A DNA stretch of 13,416 bases from Actinomycetota bacterium (GTDB taxonomy: Bacteria; Actinomycetota; Actinomycetes; Streptosporangiales; Streptosporangiaceae): positions 1 through 13,416 of the forward strand of contig QGUZ01000124.1 of NCBI GenBank assembly GCA_003242605.1, written 5' to 3'. Below the pieces are notes generated by a model, which worked only from the letters and a program-made list of their open reading frames with translations, was not told where the DNA came from and did not search any database. Made by a program: the position numbers and the translations under genes. The stretch's first letter is position 1. Every line of letters begins with the position of its first letter. Positions 6,272-11,842 of this stretch are shown here, in pieces.

Positions 6272-7960
6272 TCAGCACCTCGGGTCGAACCAGCCGCAGG
6301 GCGAGTCGTCCACGATCTCGTTCGGGATGCTCTGATCCGGGCTGGGGTTCCGCCGCGTCGGGGTCGGGTCGTTGCTGCTGTTGTTGCCGCTCCGGGTCCC
6401 CGAGCTGTCGCCGGCGAGCTCTTCCTCGTCCTCGGTGGCCGAGGTCGACGGCTTCTCGGACCGCGGCACGTTCTGCCGGACCGAGCTCTCGCTGGGCCGG
6501 TCCTGCGACGGGCGGTCCTGCTCCTCCCGCTGCGGGTTGTTCGGCCGCGCCGGAGGCCGCGGGTTGGTGGTGGCCTGCGGCTGCGTGGCGGTCGGCGTGG
6601 GCTCGGCCGTCTCCTCGGCCTCGGGCTCCTCCTCGGTCTCGAGCTCGTCGCCCAGCTCGTCCTCCTCCGCGGCCGCGTCGTCCGGCTCCTCGGCGGCCGG
6701 GTCCGCGGTCGGGCTCGTGGTGTTCTTCGCCTGGCTCATGCACCGGGTGTCCCCGGCGGCGCAGTCCGGATCGTCCCCGCCGCCGAACACGAAGAAGCCC
6801 GCGACCACGACGAGCACCACCGCCGCGGCGGCGGCGATCAGGCGACCCTTGCCGCGGCGTCCGGCCGGCTCCGCCTCGTCCTCGGGATCGGGACCATTCC
6901 GCCAGCCCGAGCCGAGGAATCCGCGCGAGGCCTCCCCGTCCTCGCCGGTACGGCCGGCCTGCCCGGCGTCCGCGTCACCCGCGACGCCGTCGGTGTCGAT
7001 CATCTGGGTGCGGCCGTCCGCGCCGTCCCCGTCGGACGGCTGCGCGATCGGCGCGAACGCGCCGGTGCTGACCCCGGCGTAGTCGGGGTCCGCCGGATCG
7101 GACGGCCCCTGCGCGTCGCGGTCGCCGTACCGGTCGCCGCCCGCCGGCGCGTTCGGGTCGTCGGACCCGTAGTTGACCGGGGCGATCGCGCCCGTGCTCG
7201 GCCCGTAGTCCACGTCCCCGTAGCCCGGGTCGGACGGCCCCTGCGCGTCGCGGTCGCCGTACCGGTCGCCGCCCGCCGGCGCGTTCGGGTCGTCGGACCC
7301 GTAGTTGACCGGGGCGATCGCGCCCGTGCTCGGCCCGTAGTCCGCGTCCCCGTAGCCCGGGTCGGACGGCCCCTGCGCGTCGCGGTCGCCGTACCGGTCG
7401 GCGTGGTCCCCCCGCGAGTCCGGGTCGTCGTAGCCGACCGGGGCGATCGCGCCCGTGCTCGGCCCGTAGTCCGCGTCCCCGTAGCCCGGATCCGGCAGAT
7501 GCCGGGTCTCGTGCCCCCCGTACGCATCGACATGGTCCGGCGTCGCGGACGCGTCGCCCCTGTATCCGCTCGCGAGCACGTCGCCGGTCGCCGGAGCCGC
7601 GCCATGGTGCGTTCGGTCGGCGGAGCCCTCCTCCGGGTGCCCGGTGAGGTAAGCGTTTTCCCAACCGGCACCGCTATAGGGGTCGTCCCCGGACGCGACG
7701 GCCCGATCCGGCCCGTCCAGATCGACGCCCTCCCCCTGGCCGTTGGTCATGTAGGACCGGTTATAGGACGCCTCCTGGCCGAGCGTCTCGAGCGGGCCGG
7801 TGTCCTCCCCCGGGACATCCGATGCGCGGGAGCGCGGGTCGTACGGCGACCGCTGGTCGGACGCGTCGGCCCAGCCGCCGGTGAGGTCGCCCCACGCCGG
7901 CTGCTCCGCCGACCCGCGCTCACGCCGTCGTCGAGGTCCGCTTCCCGTGCTGCTCCCCAT
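6272..7960 (-). CDS. Repeat-rich single-pass membrane protein of unknown function
   Basis: I do not recognise a family. The 562-residue product has four parts: an acidic, disordered-looking N-terminal region (1–155); a Gly/Asp/Tyr-rich region (about 156–305) with three copies of a 43–44-residue unit carrying GYGDADYGPSTGAIAPV plus a degenerate fourth (DYAGVSTGAFAPI); one membrane span at about 373–395 preceded by RRGKGR; and an acidic, Pro/Thr/Ser-rich C-terminal part. The basic residues before the span suggest the repeats are cytoplasmic and the tail is outside. Two cysteine pairs share the form C-x3-D-x-R-C: C400/C407 just after the span and C555/C562 at the very end. I chose the ATG at 7960 because GGAAAGG lies six bases before it and the likely promoter -10 box abuts the upstream ATG (7993), which has no binding site. 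It ends facing rpmB. A surface or envelope role is only an inference. Confidence 0.8.
   Translation of the reverse strand: MGSSTGSGPRRRRERGSAEQPAWGDLTGGWADASDQRSPYDPRSRASDVPGEDTGPLETLGQEASYNRSYMTNGQGEGVDLDGPDRAVASGDDPYSGAGWENAYLTGHPEEGSADRTHHGAAPATGDVLASGYRGDASATPDHVDAYGGHETRHLPDPGYGDADYGPSTGAIAPVGYDDPDSRGDHADRYGDRDAQGPSDPGYGDADYGPSTGAIAPVNYGSDDPNAPAGGDRYGDRDAQGPSDPGYGDVDYGPSTGAIAPVNYGSDDPNAPAGGDRYGDRDAQGPSDPADPDYAGVSTGAFAPIAQPSDGDGADGRTQMIDTDGVAGDADAGQAGRTGEDGEASRGFLGSGWRNGPDPEDEAEPAGRRGKGRLIAAAAAVVLVVVAGFFVFGGGDDPDCAAGDTRCMSQAKNTTSPTADPAAEEPDDAAAEEDELGDELETEEEPEAEETAEPTPTATQPQATTNPRPPARPNNPQREEQDRPSQDRPSESSVRQNVPRSEKPSTSATEDEEELAGDSSGTRSGNNSSNDPTPTRRNPSPDQSIPNEIVDDSPCGWFDPRC
7101..7493 (-). 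repeat. 132-bp coding tandem repeats
   Basis: Segments 7101–7232 and 7233–7364 are 132-bp tandem copies that differ at one base by eye (giving GDVDYGP versus GDADYGP). A third, diverged copy of 129 bp follows (7365–7493), and a fragment of a fourth appears at lower coordinates. The period is a multiple of three, so the number of copies can change without breaking the frame. Confidence 0.9.
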
Positions 7961-7966
7961 GTCGAA

Positions 7967-7973
7967 CCTTTCC
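7967..7973 (-). promoter_or_regulatory. Ribosome binding site that sets the start at 7960
   Basis: On the minus strand GGAAAGG (7973–7967) lies six bases before the ATG at 7960. The in-frame ATG eleven codons further upstream has no such element, so the shorter start is preferred. Confidence 0.65.
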
Positions 7974-7993
7974 GTTGGCAAACCTGACGACAT

Positions 7994-8023
7994 GTTGTAG
8001 CAGCGCGCGCACCGATTTGTCAG
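7994..8023 (-). promoter_or_regulatory. Likely promoter of the repeat-rich membrane protein gene
   Basis: On the minus strand CTGACA (8023–8018) and TACAAC (7999–7994) are spaced by 18 bases and resemble -35 and -10 boxes. Transcription would begin around 7985–7988, inside the longer possible reading frame, which again favours the start at 7960. Confidence 0.45.
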
Positions 8024-8056
8024 GGAAACTCACATATTTCGGCTGTTCTGTAATTT

Positions 8057-8114
8057 GGGCCACGTTGGCCCGATGACGGAGCCTCGACGCACCGGACCCC
8101 CAGGTCAGGGGGGT
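8057..8114 (-). terminator. Two short hairpins after thiD
   Basis: ACCCCC/GGGGGT (8096–8101 and 8109–8114) and GGGCCA/TGGCCC (8057–8062 and 8066–8071) each give a six-base-pair stem. They lie just after the thiD stop codon (8119) and before the promoter at 7994–8023. Neither has a T-run; either could end the thiD transcript, but both are short. Confidence 0.3.
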
Positions 8115-8118
8115 GGAC

Positions 8119-8910
8119 TCACGCGTTCCGCCACCGCCACGCGTGATCGACCGGACCGATACCCGACCCGAGCTGGAAACCGTGCCGGATCGCCCCGGTG
8201 ATGTACTCCTTCGCCTTGCCCACCGCGCCCGGGATGTCCTCGCCGAGGGCGAGGTACGACGCGATCGCCGAGGCGAGCGTGCAGCCGGTCCCGTGGGTGT
8301 GCCGGGTGTCGATGCGCGGCGCGGGGAACCGGTGCTCCTCGGTCCCGTCGGTGAGCAGGTCGACCGGGTCGCCCGGCAGGTGGCCGCCCTTCACCAGCAC
8401 CCAGCGCGGCCCCAGCTCGAGGATGGCGTCGGCGGCCCGGCGCAGGTCGCGCTCGTCGTCCACGACGACCCCGGTGAGCTGCTCGACCTCGTACAGGTTG
8501 GGGGTGACCACGGTGGCCGTGGGCAGCAGCCGCTCCCGCACGGTGTCGACGGCGTCGGGCTCGAGCAGCGGGTCGCCGTGCTTGGAGACGCCGACCGGGT
8601 CGACCACGACCGGCACGTCGAGGCCGGCGAGCACCTCGGCGACGGTCTCCACGAGCACCGGCGAGGCGAGCATGCCGGTCTTCACCGCCTGCGCGCCGAT
8701 GTCGCCGAGCACCGAGTCGAGCTGGGCCCGCACGGCCTCCGGCGGCAGCTCCCAGTAGCCCTGCACGCCGAGCGAGTTCTGCGCGGTGACCGCGACGATC
8801 GCGCTCATGCCGTGCACGCCGAGGGCGAGCATGGTCTTCAGGTCGGCCTGGATTCCGGCGCCTCCCCCCGAATCCGAGCCGGCAATCGTGAGCACGCGTG
8901 GAGGAATCAT
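8119..8910 (-). CDS. thiD: Hydroxymethylpyrimidine/phosphomethylpyrimidine kinase ThiD
   Basis: ThiD phosphorylates 4-amino-5-hydroxymethyl-2-methylpyrimidine twice to the diphosphate used by ThiE, in the pyrimidine branch of thiamin synthesis. The 263-residue product is a ribokinase-fold enzyme: AGSDSGGGAGIQADLKT (about 10–26), VKTGML (76–81), VVVDPVGVSKHGD (101–113), VTPNLYEVEQLTG (135–147) and the anion-hole/catalytic segment HGTGCTLASAIASYLA (206–221). Length is normal for a single-domain ThiD. ATG at 8910 gives the usual N-terminus (PPRVLTIAGSDSGGG); TTG at 8922 and GTG at 8916 are in frame but less likely. No TPP riboswitch consensus was seen in the short upstream region. The gene lies near thiL on the same strand but is separated from it by an unrelated membrane-protein gene. 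Confidence 0.95.
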   Translation of the reverse strand: MIPPRVLTIAGSDSGGGAGIQADLKTMLALGVHGMSAIVAVTAQNSLGVQGYWELPPEAVRAQLDSVLGDIGAQAVKTGMLASPVLVETVAEVLAGLDVPVVVDPVGVSKHGDPLLEPDAVDTVRERLLPTATVVTPNLYEVEQLTGVVVDDERDLRRAADAILELGPRWVLVKGGHLPGDPVDLLTDGTEEHRFPAPRIDTRHTHGTGCTLASAIASYLALGEDIPGAVGKAKEYITGAIRHGFQLGSGIGPVDHAWRWRNA

Positions 8911-8928
8911 GGCCACATCCAATCAAAT

Positions 8929-8943
8929 CCGGACACGGTCCGG
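8929..8943. promoter_or_regulatory. Palindrome upstream of thiD
   Basis: CCGGAC (8929–8934) and GTCCGG (8938–8943) form a perfect inverted repeat around ACG, about 20 bases before the thiD start. It could be an operator or a small leader hairpin, or chance in GC-rich DNA. Confidence 0.25.
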
Positions 8944-9035
8944 TCCCCGCGGGCGGGGAGAACCGCCGCACGCTCCCTCGCCCCGGCGCGGCACCTGGCC
9001 CCGGCGTCCGGCTCCCGGCGCCTGATCACCGGCGG

Positions 9036-9980
9036 TCAGAGCCGGTCGGACAGCAGCCGGCAGTCGCCACCGCGCAGCCGGCAGAACCCCGGGGCGACCG
9101 GCTCGCCGCGCACCGCGATGCGGACCGCGACGCCGCCGCCGGACGGGACGAACTCGGCGGAGCGGAGCACGAGCGTGTCGCCGCGCTGCACCGCCCGCGC
9201 GCCCTCCACCGCGACCACCCGGCCGTCGATGGGCAGGGTGATCTCCCAGCCGTCGAGGTCGCCGTGCCCCTCGTTGCCGATGGCGATCTCGGCGGAGTAC
9301 CGGCCGTACCGCTCGCTGGTCACGATGAACTTCACCACGGCCTTCGACGGGCCGTCCCGCTCGGCCCGGGGCGGCTCCTCCGGCGCCGGGTCCGGCTCGG
9401 TGGGCCGGGGCGCGGGGCTCATCGCGCGCGGGACGGTGGGCGCGGGGCTGGGCCGCAGCCGCACCCCGGGATCGGCGACGCTCGCGGTCGGGCTCGGCTT
9501 CGGCGCGGGCCGGGCGCTCGCGGTACGGCTCGCGCCCGGGCTCGGCACCCGCGCGGGCGGCTCGGCGCTCGGCGCGGCGGTGTCCGGCGCGTCCGTGGCC
9601 GGGTTCCCGGTGGGCGTCCCGCCCGGGTCGCCGACGGCGCCGGTGGGCTCGCCCGACGGCTCGGCGGTGGGCGTGGCGGCCGTTGTGGGCGTGACCCGCG
9701 GCGGGAAGAGCGCCGCGCAGTCGCTGTTCGGCGGGCACGGCGGGACGTCGCCGAGGTCCGCGGGCGTCCCGGACGGCTGGCTCGCCGCCGCGATCAGCCG
9801 GACGCCGGAGATCACCCCCGTGACCGTGGCGACGAACGCCGTGGCGAGCAGCAGCGCCGCCCGGAGCCGCCGGGGCCGGTGCGTGGCGACCGGCCGATCC
9901 GGCTCTCGGCCCCAGGACCGATATGGCCCCTGGTCCCAGGACGGAGCGCCCCCTTCCCAGGGATCTCCGCTTCGGCCCAT
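9036..9980 (-). CDS. Membrane-anchored protein with CBM2-like C-terminal domain
   Basis: The 314-residue product has a Trp/Gly/Pro-rich cytoplasmic start, one membrane span at about 39–65 (after HRPRRLR), a cysteine pair just outside (C81/C87, in PPCPPNSDC), a Pro/Thr/Ala-rich linker of about 115 residues, and a compact C-terminal domain (about 213–309). That domain reads like a family 2 carbohydrate-binding module: alternating strands, YSAEIAIGNEGHGDLDGWEITLPI, RSAEFVPSGGGVAVRIAVRG, ending with a cysteine pair (C300/C307). The first conserved tryptophan of many CBM2 modules is not obvious (RYGRY in its place), so ligand binding is uncertain. The start is ATG at 9980 with AAAGGGG five bases before it. 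It lies between thiD and thiL, though nothing links it to thiamin. It may bind cell-wall or external glycan; this is an inference. Confidence 0.75.
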   Translation of the reverse strand: MGRSGDPWEGGAPSWDQGPYRSWGREPDRPVATHRPRRLRAALLLATAFVATVTGVISGVRLIAAASQPSGTPADLGDVPPCPPNSDCAALFPPRVTPTTAATPTAEPSGEPTGAVGDPGGTPTGNPATDAPDTAAPSAEPPARVPSPGASRTASARPAPKPSPTASVADPGVRLRPSPAPTVPRAMSPAPRPTEPDPAPEEPPRAERDGPSKAVVKFIVTSERYGRYSAEIAIGNEGHGDLDGWEITLPIDGRVVAVEGARAVQRGDTLVLRSAEFVPSGGGVAVRIAVRGEPVAPGFCRLRGGDCRLLSDRL

Positions 9981-10060
9981 GGTGACCCCTTTGGTCTACG
10001 TCACAACTGCCGCACCTCTTACAACATTCGTAACAAATTGCGGCTATATAGACGGGCCGT
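9981..10060 (-). promoter_or_regulatory. AT-rich promoter region between thiL and the CBM2-like gene
   Basis: This 80-bp gap is markedly richer in A and T than the rest. It holds the palindrome CTATATAG (10044–10051) and, on the minus strand, TTGTTACGAATGTTGTAAG (10036–10018), in which GTTAC and GTAAG are nearly symmetric. A promoter for the CBM2-like gene is likely here, but I cannot assign boxes with normal spacing. Confidence 0.35.
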
Positions 10061-11002
10061 TTACCGGAAATGATCCCAACCGGCGCGCCCCGGGGCGCGT
10101 CCGGGAACGCGCACGCCGTCGCCCTCGACGGTGCGCCCGATCACCCGCCACCCGTCCGGCAGCGCGGTCCCGGCGGGGAAGACCGCGGCCAGCGCGTGAT
10201 CCTCGCCCCCGCCGAGCACCCAGTCGAGTGGGTCGGCCCCGAGCGCCGCGGCCGCGGCCCGCAGCGCCTCCGGCACGGGCAGCGCCTCCGGATCCAGCTC
10301 CACGCCGACCCCGGAGGCCGCGGCGACGTGCCCGAGGTCCTGCACGAGCCCGTCGCTCACGTCGAGCATCGCGGTGGCCCCCAGCTCGGCCGCCTCCGGT
10401 CCCCGCGGGTACGGCGGGCACGGGCGGCGATGCGCGTCGACGAGCTCGGCGAACTCGGCGGCCGCGCGCCCGGCCTGCAGCAGCGCCAGCCCCGCGGCGG
10501 CGTACCCCAGCCGGCCGGCGACCGCGACGAGCTGCCCGGGCCGCGCCCCGGAGCGGGTCACCGGCGGCCGTCCGCCCAGGTCACCGAGGGCGGTCACGCC
10601 GAGGACAACCAGGTCGGCGCGCACCACGTCCCCGCCCGCGACGCTCGCCCCGGCCCGCTCACCCTCGTCGCGCATGCCGTCGGTGAGCGCGTCGAGCCAG
10701 TCCACGGGGGTGTCCGCGGGGATGCCGAGGCCGACGACGAGCCCGGTGGGGCAGGCGCCCATCGCGGCGACGTCGGCGAGGTTCTGCGCGGCGGCCTTGC
10801 GCCCGATGTCGTATCCGCTCGACCAGTCCCGGCGGAAATGCCGGCCCTCCACGAGCAGGTCGGTGGTGACCACGACCCGGCCGTCCGGGGCGGCGAGCAC
10901 CGCGGCGTCGTCACCGGGGCCGAGCAGCACGTTCGCCCGCTGCGTTAATCGACCTGTAATGCGGTTAATAACACCAAATTCGCCCAAATCCCCGATTTTG
11001 AT
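10061..11002 (-). CDS. thiL: Thiamine-monophosphate kinase ThiL
   Basis: ThiL phosphorylates thiamin monophosphate to thiamin diphosphate, the last step of the pathway. Family motifs are all present: GDLGEFGVINRI at the N-terminus, GPGDDAAV (about 28–35), TTDLLVEGRHF (46–56), the RKAAAQNLADVAAMGA helix (68–83), VAGGDVVRAD (121–130), MLDVSDGL (212–219), GGGEDHAL (264–271) and the closing GWDHF. The start is unclear. A strong GGAGGTG (11013–11007) lies six bases from GGAGG to an ATC codon (11002–11000), which is exactly where homologues begin. Conventional alternatives are TTG at 10987 (MGEFGVINRI, poor spacing) and ATG at 11068 (no binding site, running over the divergent promoter region). I report the ATC start as best supported by context. 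Stop is TAA at 10061. Confidence 0.93.
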   Translation of the reverse strand: MKIGDLGEFGVINRITGRLTQRANVLLGPGDDAAVLAAPDGRVVVTTDLLVEGRHFRRDWSSGYDIGRKAAAQNLADVAAMGACPTGLVVGLGIPADTPVDWLDALTDGMRDEGERAGASVAGGDVVRADLVVLGVTALGDLGGRPPVTRSGARPGQLVAVAGRLGYAAAGLALLQAGRAAAEFAELVDAHRRPCPPYPRGPEAAELGATAMLDVSDGLVQDLGHVAAASGVGVELDPEALPVPEALRAAAAALGADPLDWVLGGGEDHALAAVFPAGTALPDGWRVIGRTVEGDGVRVPGRAPGRAGWDHFR

Positions 11003-11003
11003 C

Positions 11004-11033
11004 TTACACCTCCGGGTGCTTTCGATGTACGGT
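11004..11033 (+). promoter_or_regulatory. Possible promoter for the RAM-domain/DUF3515 pair
   Basis: TTACAC (11004–11009) and TACGGT (11028–11033) are 18 bases apart, with transcription likely to start near 11040. The -35 is a poor match. The box overlaps the thiL ribosome binding site on the other strand, so the divergent transcripts would share this short segment. Confidence 0.3.
11007..11013 (-). promoter_or_regulatory. Strong ribosome binding site of thiL
   Basis: GGAGGTG on the minus strand (11013–11007) matches the 16S anti-Shine-Dalgarno sequence over seven bases. No ATG, GTG or TTG follows in the thiL frame at normal spacing: the GTG within it is followed at once by TAA. The codon at ideal distance is ATC. 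Confidence 0.7.
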
Positions 11034-11084
11034 GGCGCTCCGGTTCTCGATGCCGGCGAGCGGCTCATCGCGCGGGAGGGAAAG

Positions 11085-11318
11085 ATGGTGCAGGCCTACA
11101 TCCTCATCCAGACCGAGGTCGGCAAGGCCGCCGAGGTCGCCCGTAAGATCGCTGCGATCGCCGGGGTCACCCAGGCCGAGGACGTGACCGGCCCGTACGA
11201 CGTGATCGTCCGGGCCGAGGCCCGCGACGTCGATGAGCTCGGCAAGCTCGTGGTGGCCCGGATTCAGGCCGTCGAGGGCATCACGCGTACGCTTACCTGT
11301 CCGATAGTGCACATCTGA
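11085..11318 (+). CDS. Stand-alone Lrp/AsnC ligand-binding (RAM) domain protein
   Basis: The 77-residue product is a single RAM domain (regulation of amino-acid metabolism, the C-terminal effector-binding half of Lrp/AsnC regulators): MVQAYILIQTEVGKA, VARKIAAIAGVTQAEDVTGPYDVIVRAEA, then LGKLVVARIQAVEGITRTLTCPIV. There is no helix-turn-helix, and the ATG at 11085 with GGGAGGG (11074–11080) before it shows that the short form is the real gene. Such orphan RAM proteins form dimers and larger rings and may bind amino acids; their role in actinobacteria is not settled. It is followed 18 bp later by the DUF3515 gene, so the two are probably one transcript. It is divergent from thiL. Confidence 0.92.
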   Translation: MVQAYILIQTEVGKAAEVARKIAAIAGVTQAEDVTGPYDVIVRAEARDVDELGKLVVARIQAVEGITRTLTCPIVHI

Positions 11319-11336
11319 GCGCATGAGGGGGCAGGG

Positions 11337-11765
11337 GTGCGCGTCGTCACCGGGATCGTCCTGACGGCGCTGGTCGTGGCCGGGTGCTCCGGCCCGGTCC
11401 GGATCGATCCGCCCGCACCGCAGGGCGAGGCCGCCGCGGGCTGCGAACGGCTCGCCCGCGAGCTGCCGCAGGAGCTCGACGGCGCGAAACGCCGCGAGAC
11501 GACGCCGCGCTCCCCGTACGTCGCCGTGTGGGGCGACGGGGAGATCGCGCTGCGCTGCGGCGTGCCCCGCCCCACCGCGATGAACCCCACCGACACGGTG
11601 CCCGAGGTGAACGGCGTCGCCTGGTTCGCCGACCCGGAACGCCCCACCCTGTTCACCGCCGTCGACCGGGAGGCGTACATCGAGGTGACGATCTCCCGCG
11701 AGCACACCCCCGGCGAGGTGCTCGCCGACCTCGCCGGGCCGATCACCAAGGCGTTCCCGCACTGA
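11337..11765 (+). CDS. DUF3515-type secreted lipoprotein
   Basis: The 142-residue product begins with a lipoprotein signal (MRVVTGIVLTALVVAGCSG; lipobox VAGC, modified cysteine C17), so it is expected on the outer face of the membrane. The rest fits DUF3515, a family of small actinobacterial proteins usually next to ddl and thiL: GCERLARELPQEL, VAVWGDGEIALRCGVPRP, VNGVAWFADPE, FTAVDREAYIEVTIS. The start is GTG at 11337 with GAGGGG six bases before it; the ATG at 11323 is out of frame. No molecular function is known. The constant neighbourhood with D-Ala–D-Ala ligase suggests a link to the cell envelope, but that is inference. Confidence 0.9.
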   Translation: MRVVTGIVLTALVVAGCSGPVRIDPPAPQGEAAAGCERLARELPQELDGAKRRETTPRSPYVAVWGDGEIALRCGVPRPTAMNPTDTVPEVNGVAWFADPERPTLFTAVDREAYIEVTISREHTPGEVLADLAGPITKAFPH

Positions 11766-11774
11766 CCCGCTCCG

Positions 11775-11797
11775 CCGGGCCGGGCGGCGCGGCCCGG
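11775..11797 (+). terminator. Hairpin after the DUF3515 gene
   Basis: CCGGGCC (11775–11781) and GGCCCGG (11791–11797) form a 7-bp stem with a nine-base loop, ten bases after the DUF3515 stop codon. No T-run follows. It is the first of two hairpins in the 77-bp gap between convergent genes. Confidence 0.45.
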
Positions 11798-11802
11798 GAC
11801 GG

Positions 11803-11833
11803 GGTACGGCGCCGCCACGGCCGGCGCCGTGCC
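11803..11833. terminator. Bidirectional terminator between DUF3515 and ddl
   Basis: ACGGCGCCG (11806–11814) and CGGCGCCGT (11822–11830) pair perfectly around seven bases; a wobble and two further pairs extend the stem to 11803–11833. An alternative outer pairing is GGTACGGC (11803–11810) with GCCGTACC (11831–11838). Lying between convergent genes, it can stop transcription from both sides. Confidence 0.6.
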
Positions 11834-11842
11834 GTACCGCCG

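Noticed and set aside
7101..7493. CRISPR-like array
   Set aside because: The repeats are long, directly adjacent without spacers, and in frame within a coding sequence.
8911..9035. TPP riboswitch upstream of thiD
   Set aside because: The gap is short and lacks the conserved CTGAGA and ACCTGATC blocks of the thi-box; none is seen before thiL either.
8113..10686. 857-codon plus-strand open frame across thiD, the CBM2-like gene and thiL
   Set aside because: It lies antisense to three better-supported genes, has a low-complexity translation and no binding site.
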